A stretch of 64,000 bases of DNA. Source: Paramesorhizobium endophyticum. Its GTDB lineage: Bacteria > Pseudomonadota > Alphaproteobacteria > Rhizobiales > Rhizobiaceae. The stretch covers positions 62,001 to 126,000 of the forward strand of contig NZ_BMHH01000001.1 of the NCBI RefSeq assembly GCF_014640615.1, given 5' to 3'. Positions 7,469 through 13,538 of this stretch are shown one piece after another. Under the pieces are notes generated by a model. That model was not told the DNA's origin. It ran no database searches and saw nothing but the letters and a program-made list of their open reading frames with translations. The position numbers and the translations under genes are program-made. The first letter of the stretch is position 1. Each line of letters opens with the position of its first letter.

Positions 7469-9418
7469 TCAGGCCCTCCTTCCGGCGTCCAGCCTGACGA
7501 GCCGGTCCATGCGCAGGGCAAGGGCCGGGTCATGGGTCGCGACAACAAGCGTTTTTCCCTTGGCCAGCGCGAGCAGGCTGTCCATGACCTTCAAGGCTGT
7601 CTGGTGATCGAGATGGGCGGTCGGCTCATCGGCGAGGATGATCGCGGCCTCAGTGTTGAAGGCGGCACGGGCGAGCGACAGGCGCAGCGCCTCGCCACCG
7701 GAAAGGCCGATGCCGCTTTCGCCCAGCGCCGCGCGGTTCCTGATAACATCGGTGAGGTTTGCCGCTTCCAGCGCCGCTTCGATTTCAGCCTCGCCGCCGT
7801 CGCGTCCGAGGGTGATATTGGCCTCAGCGGAACCCGCGAAGATATGCGGCTTCTGTCCCACCCAGGCCATGCGGGCGCGGATATCCGCCGCCGTTTCGGG
7901 GAGAAAGGGGGGGCCGCAGAGGGTGATATTCCCCTCTTCCGGGATCACAAGCCCCCCCATCAGCGCCAGCAAGGTGGACTTGCCGCAGCCGCTCGGCCCC
8001 CAGAGGGCGACATGTTCGCCGGGGGAGACGGTGAGGTTAAAATTGTCGAACAGAGGGGTGTCGCTGCCGGCGTGGCGGAAGCGGAGGTTGGTGAGGTGGA
8101 GGGCAGCTTGCCCCTCACTCACTCTAGCAGGTTGCCCCTCACCCTTACCCTCTCCCCGCGCGCGGGGAGAGGGGGACACGGACGTTTCCGTCTCGTTCTT
8201 CTGCCGGGTGCAGGGGAAAAAGGACGAAGACGCGACGTTGACGCCCCCCTCTCCCCGTTCTTTACGGGGAGAGGGTAAGGGTGAGGGGCAAAATTGTGCT
8301 GCGTCGCTCACCATGGCCGCCCCCTCCCCCCCCAGCACCTCAAGCGCTTTTATCGCCGCCTCGCCCGAGGCTCGGTCGTGCCAGACAGCGGAGAGATCGC
8401 GCAGGGGTTCGAAGAAGGCGGGGGCGAGGAGCAGGATGAAGAAGCTTTCCGGCAGCGTCAGCTTGCCGCCCCAGGCGCCGAAATCGAGCTGGCCGAGAAG
8501 GTGAAAGCCGGTATAGACCGCGACCATGGCGACGCCGAGCGCGGAGAAAAGCTCAAGCACCGCCGACGACAGAAAGGCGATGCGCAGCACGACCATGGTG
8601 CGCCGGCGCAGACTTTCCGCGTTGTTCCGCAGGCGGTGGGCGGTCAGGTCGACGGCGTCGAAGGCGCGGATGGTGGAAAGCCCGCGCAGGCGGTCGAGCA
8701 GAAAGCCGTTCATGCCGCCAAGCTCCGCCAGTTGCGCCTCGCTCGCGGCTTTTGCGCGCCAGCCGATCAGGGCCATGAAGACCGGTATCAATGGCGCGGC
8801 AACAAGAAGGATGAGCGCCGCCACCCAGGAAAACCACAGGACAACCGCAAGAATAACAAGCGGCACGACGCTCACCCGCTGCCGCACCGGCTGGAAGCGC
8901 GAGAGATAGGGAATGACCGCCTCGGCCTGTTCGGCGATGACGCTGGCAGCAAGGCCCGAGGCGGGACGGCTGTTATCAAGCGGCGAGCGGCGCATGAGGG
9001 CGCAAACCGCGCGCTCGCGCAGCACCGCAAGCGTCGCCCTCGCGGCTTTGAAGGCAATGCGGCTGCCGGCGGCGTCGAGCGCCGCGCGGATGATGCCAAG
9101 CATAAGCACGGCGATGGCGATCCAAGCCACCTGCGTGAGCGCGCCGCCCTTCATCACCAGCCCCAGCGCATAGGCCAGCAACCCCGCCTGCGGCAGCCAG
9201 AGCAGGGCAGCGCCGGTTTGCAGCACTGCACCTGCTCCGACTTTCATTCTTGGCTGGGCATGGACCTTGTCCGAAAACCGCTTCGCACTTTTCGGGGCCA
9301 TGCCTGTGGGAGACGATTCCGGTAAGGCTACGGCTTTCACCCGGACTGCTTCAGTCGCGCGGGTTTCGGCGGCAGCCTCGGGGGCGGCCACGAATTCGTT
9401 GGAGACAGCAATGGTCAC
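7469..9418 (-). CDS. cydD: Thiol reductant ABC exporter subunit CydD
   Basis: This is the partner of CydC in the periplasmic thiol-export ATPase. It is a half-transporter with membrane helices in about residues 65-330 and an ATPase domain with Walker A GPSGCGKST, LSGGEALRLSLARA and Walker B IILADEPTAH. At 649 residues it is longer than the family norm for two visible reasons. Residues about 40-55 (APKSAKRFSDKVHAQ) translate a RIME-like palindrome at 9257-9304. Residues about 377-429 translate a family B element at 8133-8290, between the two domains. The ATG at 9418 overlaps the stop of the upstream regulator gene (ATGA), implying translational coupling. Met58 could be an alternative start that excludes the first insert. 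Confidence 0.94.
   Translation of the reverse strand: MTIAVSNEFVAAPEAAAETRATEAVRVKAVALPESSPTGMAPKSAKRFSDKVHAQPRMKVGAGAVLQTGAALLWLPQAGLLAYALGLVMKGGALTQVAWIAIAVLMLGIIRAALDAAGSRIAFKAARATLAVLRERAVCALMRRSPLDNSRPASGLAASVIAEQAEAVIPYLSRFQPVRQRVSVVPLVILAVVLWFSWVAALILLVAAPLIPVFMALIGWRAKAASEAQLAELGGMNGFLLDRLRGLSTIRAFDAVDLTAHRLRNNAESLRRRTMVVLRIAFLSSAVLELFSALGVAMVAVYTGFHLLGQLDFGAWGGKLTLPESFFILLLAPAFFEPLRDLSAVWHDRASGEAAIKALEVLGGEGAAMVSDAAQFCPSPLPSPRKERGEGGVNVASSSFFPCTRQKNETETSVSPSPRARGEGKGEGQPARVSEGQAALHLTNLRFRHAGSDTPLFDNFNLTVSPGEHVALWGPSGCGKSTLLALMGGLVIPEEGNITLCGPPFLPETAADIRARMAWVGQKPHIFAGSAEANITLGRDGGEAEIEAALEAANLTDVIRNRAALGESGIGLSGGEALRLSLARAAFNTEAAIILADEPTAHLDHQTALKVMDSLLALAKGKTLVVATHDPALALRMDRLVRLDAGRRA
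8133..8290. repeat. Family B palindromic element inside cydD
   Basis: TGCCCCTCACCCTTACCCTC from 8133 is matched by its complement ending at 8290, with inner CTCCCCGCG-CGCGGGGAG and CTCCCCG-ACGGGGAG hairpins. It is read in frame on the minus strand as [16 protein letters not shown]...[10 protein letters not shown] second short copy of the terminal TTGCCCCTCAC occurs at 8108-8118, perhaps a trace of insertion. Confidence 0.9.
9257..9304. repeat. RIME-like palindrome (family A variant) inside the 5' end of cydD
   Basis: GGCATGG at 9257-9263 and CCATGCC at 9298-9304 flank TCCGAAAACCG / CACTTTTCGG. The element lies within codons about 39-54 of cydD, without a stop in frame. A shorter relative is at 47098-47146. 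Confidence 0.75.
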
Positions 9419-9999
9419 GCGCTTTCACCGTCCTTCTTGCGGGACTGGCGGCTCTTGCCGAAGGAGACGATGCGGTCCTTCGCCTCCAGGAAGCGTGTCA
9501 CCTTCGCGCCCAGCGCCAGCAGGGTCGCGAGCCGGTCGGTGTCGAGCTGCTTCACGTCGTCATACCAGTTGGTCAGTTGCTCGATGAGCCCGTACATGTC
9601 CTGCATCCGGCTCTGCGCGTATTGCTCGGTCTCACTGGCGGGCCGCTGCATCAGGATTTCGCGCAGCACCGTCATGGTCGGGTCGATCTCGCGCTTCTTG
9701 CGCTCCTCGGCCAAGGTGCGCAGGATTTGCCAGACATCGTCGGGGGTGGTGAAGAAATCGCGCCGGTCGTTCGGCAGATGCTTCAGCACCACGAGGTTCC
9801 AGCCCTGCAACTCCCGCAGCCCCATGGAGACGTTGGAACGCGAGACGCCCAGCGCATCGACGATCTGGTCGGCGCAGAGCGGCTCGGGCGAAACATAAAG
9901 CAGCGCATAGATCTGCCCGACCGTGCGGTTGATGCCCCACCGACTGCCCATTTCACCGAAATGCAGCACGAAGGACTGAACGATGGGGGGAAGGTCCAT
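9415..9999 (-). CDS. GbsR/MarR-family transcriptional regulator, first gene of the cyd operon
   Basis: The 194-residue winged-helix protein reads WGINRTVGQIYALLYVS, LCADQIVDALGVSRSNVSMGLRELQ and NDRRDFFTTPDDVW, the GbsR-type MarR helix-turn-helix and wing. A helical C-terminal half suits dimerisation. The start at 9999 follows GGAAGAGAG. The longer upstream reading has no support. It overlaps cydD by four bases, so it is translated with the oxidase-assembly genes and most likely controls them and itself through the inverted repeat at 10017-10034. GbsR in Bacillus senses choline. The ligand here is unknown, and a redox or thiol signal would fit the context but is speculation. Confidence 0.88.
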   Translation of the reverse strand: MDLPPIVQSFVLHFGEMGSRWGINRTVGQIYALLYVSPEPLCADQIVDALGVSRSNVSMGLRELQGWNLVVLKHLPNDRRDFFTTPDDVWQILRTLAEERKKREIDPTMTVLREILMQRPASETEQYAQSRMQDMYGLIEQLTNWYDDVKQLDTDRLATLLALGAKVTRFLEAKDRIVSFGKSRQSRKKDGESA

Positions 10000-10016
10000 G
10001 ACACTCTCTTCCGAAG

Positions 10017-10034
10017 TTTCAGTAATTTCTGAAA
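10017..10034. promoter_or_regulatory. 18-bp inverted repeat, putative operator of the cyd operon
   Basis: TTTCAG (10017-10022), TAATTT, CTGAAA (10029-10034) is a perfect 6+6+6 dyad, 17 bases upstream of the regulator start codon. Its size and symmetry suit a dimeric MarR-type protein, making autoregulation the simplest reading. Confidence 0.55.
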
Positions 10035-10289
10035 TCTCAATAAGCCCGAATTTGCGCGATAGCAAGCAATTTGCAAAAATTTCAGGGCTATCCGGGACGT
10101 TTCGCCGCATAAGGGGTGTTTTGTAGCCAAGCGCAGATGCGTGGCATCCCTCCTCCCGGAATTTCCTCAAATGGGCATAGCCTCGCCGCCACACCCTGCC
10201 AAATCACGGGTGTTCACGATCGGCAGACGAGGAAATAGAGTCTGTCAGAGTTCAACTGACACGCTGTGAAGAAAAGGCGCGGAGTCCTG

Positions 10290-10401
10290 CCGTCATCCTC
10301 GGGCGTGTCCCGAGGATCTGCCATAAGAAAAAGAATAAGCGATTACCGTCCTGACAGATTAAGCCACGGCAGATTCTCGGGACAAGCCCGAGAATGACGG
10401 C
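10290..10401. repeat. Palindromic repeat (family F) in the gap between the cyd and mrp operons
   Basis: CCGTCATCCTCGGG at 10290 is answered by CCCGAGAATGACGG ending near 10401, each with a nested CTCGGG/CCCGAG hairpin. The 10035-10482 gap contains this element and the cyd promoter region. I see no gene in it. Confidence 0.7.
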
Positions 10402-10482
10402 GAGAGGGGCGCTGTTTCAAGCTGGTTCTGACAGATACTCGTGCGATCGGCAAACCAGCTTGGGCAGCGCAAGGGGGCGCCA

Positions 10483-10827
10483 TCAGCGTCTCTTGCGGCT
10501 TTTCGGGAGGCCGTCTTTTGGCGGATTGCGGTATAGAGCCGCGCGGGTGAGCAGCATCAGGGCGACGGGGGTGGTGACCATGATGAAGAAACCGATCAGC
10601 ACGTCATGCAGGACAAGCCCGCCATCGCGCACCGAGAAAAAGACGATCGAAGCAAGCAGGATGCAGCTTGCGCCCCAGCTTGCCCCCATGGCCGGGGCGT
10701 GAAGGCGGTCGTAGAACGTCTTGAAACGGAGAAGGCCGATCGCGCCGACCAACGTGATGGCCGCGCCCATGAGCAGGAGGAACGCCGCCAGCAGCGCCGC
10801 CCAGAGGGGAAGATCCGCGCCCGTCAT
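10483..10827 (-). CDS. mrpG: Mrp/Pha cation:proton antiporter subunit G
   Basis: This 114-residue membrane protein has three predicted helices and the MrpG pattern GAIGLLRFKTFYDRLHAPAMG followed by GLVLHDVLIGFFIMVTTPVALMLLTRAALYR. The tail is basic (KSRKRR). It is the last gene of the operon and its ATG overlaps the mrpF stop. MrpG is a small accessory subunit of the multi-subunit antiporter that exchanges Na+ or K+ for H+ and supports pH and salt tolerance. Confidence 0.95.
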   Translation of the reverse strand: MTGADLPLWAALLAAFLLLMGAAITLVGAIGLLRFKTFYDRLHAPAMGASWGASCILLASIVFFSVRDGGLVLHDVLIGFFIMVTTPVALMLLTRAALYRNPPKDGLPKSRKRR

Positions 10828-11105
10828 TCGATCACCTCCCCGCGCATGAGGAATTTGGCGAGCGCCAGCGTGGAGACGAAACTCAGGAGGCTGATGATCA
10901 GCGCCGCCTCGAAAAAGAGCGTGCTGCCCGTCCTGATGCCGAGCGTGACGAGCAGAAGCATGGCCCCGATATAGAAGGCGTCCATGGCGAGGACACGGTC
11001 CGCCGCGCGCGGCCCGATGAAGAGCCGGATGAGCGCGAGCGCCATCGCGGCGACCAGCATCATCTGCGCCGCCAGAAGCGACCAGGAGAGAATGGCAGCG
11101 CTCAT
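10824..11105 (-). CDS. mrpF: Mrp/Pha cation:proton antiporter subunit F
   Basis: A 93-residue, three-helix subunit with the typical segment IRLFIGPRAADRVLAMDAFYIGAMLL (GP-x-x-DRV-x-A-D) and a short acidic tail. It overlaps mrpG by ATGA at 10824-10827 and mrpE by four bases at 11102-11105, showing tight translational coupling. It is required for assembly of the Mrp complex in the inner membrane. Confidence 0.95.
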   Translation of the reverse strand: MSAAILSWSLLAAQMMLVAAMALALIRLFIGPRAADRVLAMDAFYIGAMLLLVTLGIRTGSTLFFEAALIISLLSFVSTLALAKFLMRGEVIE

Positions 11106-11596
11106 TCGTCTGTCTCCTCGAACATGTCGCGGAGCGGACGCTCATAGCGCTCCTGGATCAGATCGCGCCAATATCGCTCGTCCTCCATGTCGAGCACATG
11201 GACGAGCAGTTCTCCGCTTCGCGCGCTGTAGCCGACCCATGCCGTGCCCGGCATGGCGTTGAGAATGACGGACAGGACGGCGAGCCCGGTGGGATCGCGC
11301 AGGGCAAGGGGAACGCGCATGAAGGCGGATCTTGGCGTCCTTCCCGGCGTCAGAATGAGACGAGCGGCATCGATGTTCGAGCTTATGCCGTCCATGAAGA
11401 CACGGGCGAAAAGGACCGGGGCAAGGCGCCAGCGCCGGACATGCGGCTTCGACGGCTCCAGCACCCGCATGGTCCATGAGGCGAAAATGGCGATGATGGC
11501 GCCGAGCAGCATGTCGCCGGTGGAAACGCCGTTCAGCAGCAGCCACATGACGAACAGCGACAGGGCGAGCAGCGGATATGGCAGGATGGGCGTCAT
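11102..11596 (-). CDS. mrpE: Mrp/Pha cation:proton antiporter subunit E
   Basis: This 164-residue protein has two or three N-terminal helices and a cytoplasmic domain with NAMPGTAWVGYS, the conserved MrpE NS-x-PGT-like motif, then LLVHVLDMEDERYW. It is coupled to mrpD by a four-base overlap and to mrpF downstream. MrpE helps complex assembly and may contact the antiporter-like subunits. Confidence 0.95.
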   Translation of the reverse strand: MTPILPYPLLALSLFVMWLLLNGVSTGDMLLGAIIAIFASWTMRVLEPSKPHVRRWRLAPVLFARVFMDGISSNIDAARLILTPGRTPRSAFMRVPLALRDPTGLAVLSVILNAMPGTAWVGYSARSGELLVHVLDMEDERYWRDLIQERYERPLRDMFEETDE

Positions 11597-13200
11597 CGGC
11601 TTTTCTCCTCCACGTGCGGCGCGGCAAGAACGCTGCGGATATAATCCTGGGGCGCGTTCAGCGATTGCGCCGTCGCCTGCAGATAGCGCATGACCGGCGC
11701 GGCACCCACCACCAGCCCCAGACAGAGCAGGAGCAGCCCGATGACGGGCGCGATCTCGACGAGCCTCACGGGCGGCACGCTGCGCTCCAGCGGCGTCCAG
11801 AAATTGCGGATGCCGATGCCTGTCAGGGAGATGAGGCCTCCCAGACCGGCAGAACCCATCAGCAGGACCAGAGCCCAGTGCATTGCCGCTATCGGCTCGG
11901 GATGGCCGAGCCCCCCAGGATTGAGGATGGAGGAGATCAGCATGAATTTGGCGATAAAGCCGGAAAAGGGCGGCAGCCCGATCAGCACGATCGTGCAGAT
12001 GATGAAGCAGACGCTGAGAATCGCCGGCGTCGCCGGAATGGTAAGGCCGACCTCCTCCTCTTCTTCCTCGTCCTCATCGTCAAAGTCCATCATCAGGGTG
12101 AGAACATTGGCGACCGTATCGCGGCCGCGCTCGATGAGCTCCGCCAGCAGAAAGAGCGCGGCGATGCCCAATGTGGTTGAGAGCATGTAGAACAGGAGGG
12201 CCGCGACCGTCGGCACCCCGCCGACGCCGATGGCGGCGATGAGCGTGCCGGACGAGATGAGCACGCCGAAGCTTGCGATGCGGCCGATCGCCCGCGATCC
12301 CAGCACGCCGAGGACACCGAAGACGATCGTCGCCATGCCGCCCGCGATAAGCCATTGATCGCCGAAACCGGCCAGCACACCCGTGCCGAAGAACAGGTGC
12401 GACAGCCTGAGGATGGCATAAATGCCGACCTTGCTAAGGATGGCGAACATCGCCGCCACGGGCGCTGCGGCGGCGGCATAGGCCGGTGTCAGCCAGAAGC
12501 CGAGCGGCCACATGCCCGCCTTGACCAGAAAGACGAGGCCGAGGATCGCCGCGCCCGCCTCGACGAACACCCGGTCGCCGGGTGACACCAGCGGGATGCG
12601 CGTTGCCAGATCCGCCATGTTGAGCGTGCCGGTCACGCCGTAAAGCAGGCTCACGCCGATAAGGAACAGAGCGGATGCGGCGAGGTTGAAGACGATATAA
12701 CGCAGGCCCGCCTTGACGCGCCTGACGCCGGAGCCGTGCAGGGCGAGGCCGTAGGAGGCCGCCAGCGTCAGCTCGAAGAATACGAAAAGATTGAAGAGAT
12801 CGCCGGTCAGGAACGCGCCGTTCAGCCCCATCAGCAGAAGCTGGAAGAGGGTATGGAAATGCGGCCCTCCCTGCTGCCAGCATGCCAGGGCATAGACGAG
12901 TGACGCGACGGCGAGAACGGCCGTCAGCACCAGCATCAGCGCCGAGAGCCGGTCGAGCGCCAATACAATGCCGAAGGGCGCTGAATAGTCGCCCAGACGA
13001 TAGACGCTGGCCCCCAGGCCATTTCGCCCCGCCATGACCATCAGCGTTACCGCAACGCCGAGCAGAAGGGTCGCTGAGGCAAGGCTGATCGCCGCCTTCA
13101 GCCCGTGGCGGCGCTCGTCGAAGAGGAGCATCAGCGCGCCGGTCACCAGCGGCAGCACGACCGGCACGACGATGAGATGGTGAAGCCAGGAGGCCGTCAT
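11593..13200 (-). CDS. mrpD: Mrp/Pha cation:proton antiporter subunit D (NuoN/M-like)
   Basis: This 535-residue, roughly 14-helix protein is homologous to complex I antiporter subunits. It shows LTGDLFNLFVFFELTLAASYGLALHGSG with the helix-5 glutamate, and LVFLVKAGMWPLGFWLTPAYAAAAAPVAA with the helix-7 lysine and the following conserved segment. The start at 13200 overlaps the mrpC stop (ATGA). An odd feature is a run of acidic residues (about 369-382, DFDDEDEEEEEEV) in the loop before the TIPATPAIL helix. It may interact with cations or a partner subunit. Confidence 0.95.
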   Translation of the reverse strand: MTASWLHHLIVVPVVLPLVTGALMLLFDERRHGLKAAISLASATLLLGVAVTLMVMAGRNGLGASVYRLGDYSAPFGIVLALDRLSALMLVLTAVLAVASLVYALACWQQGGPHFHTLFQLLLMGLNGAFLTGDLFNLFVFFELTLAASYGLALHGSGVRRVKAGLRYIVFNLAASALFLIGVSLLYGVTGTLNMADLATRIPLVSPGDRVFVEAGAAILGLVFLVKAGMWPLGFWLTPAYAAAAAPVAAMFAILSKVGIYAILRLSHLFFGTGVLAGFGDQWLIAGGMATIVFGVLGVLGSRAIGRIASFGVLISSGTLIAAIGVGGVPTVAALLFYMLSTTLGIAALFLLAELIERGRDTVANVLTLMMDFDDEDEEEEEEVGLTIPATPAILSVCFIICTIVLIGLPPFSGFIAKFMLISSILNPGGLGHPEPIAAMHWALVLLMGSAGLGGLISLTGIGIRNFWTPLERSVPPVRLVEIAPVIGLLLLCLGLVVGAAPVMRYLQATAQSLNAPQDYIRSVLAAPHVEEKSR

Positions 13201-13538
13201 TTCTGCTCCCTGCCATCGACATGGTCGGTGCCCGTCAGCCCGCGCGAAGCGAGCAGGACAACGAGGAAAAGCGCCGTCATGGCGAAGCCGATGACGATGG
13301 CCGTCAGCACGAGGGCCTGTGGCACCGGATCGCCGTAAAGTGCGGGATCGCCGGGGCCTGATTTTTGCAGCACAGGCGGAGCGCCCAGTTTGAGGCGCCC
13401 CATGGCGAAGATGAAAAGATTGACACCATAGGAAATGAGCGACAGGCCGACGACGAGCTGGAAGGTGCGCGGACGCAACAGCAGCCAGATGCCCGACCCG
13501 ATCAACAGTCCTATGGCAAGGGCGAGGATCAGTTCCAT
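13197..13538 (-). CDS. mrpC: Mrp/Pha cation:proton antiporter subunit C (NuoK-like)
   Basis: A 113-residue, three-helix subunit homologous to NuoK, with LIGSGIWLLLRPRTFQLVVGLSLISYGVNLFIFAMG and DPVPQALVLTAIVIGFAMTA, both family-typical. Its start codon overlaps the mrpA stop by one base (TGATG) and its stop overlaps the mrpD start, placing it in the middle of a continuous translational unit. Confidence 0.96.
   Translation of the reverse strand: MELILALAIGLLIGSGIWLLLRPRTFQLVVGLSLISYGVNLFIFAMGRLKLGAPPVLQKSGPGDPALYGDPVPQALVLTAIVIGFAMTALFLVVLLASRGLTGTDHVDGREQK

Noticed and set aside
6318-8290. CRISPR-like array from repeated GGGGAGAGG sequences
   Set aside because: The copies are isolated palindromic elements of about 155 bp without regular short repeats and unique spacers.
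2600-10100. FNR-type box for the cyd operon
   Set aside because: No TTGAT-N4-ATCAA sequence was found in the promoter region or the internal gaps.
10035-10482. A small gene in the cyd-mrp gap (for example the plus-strand frame from 10394)
   Set aside because: The frame overlaps the palindromic repeat and then runs antisense to mrpG. There is no ribosome-binding site or family resemblance.
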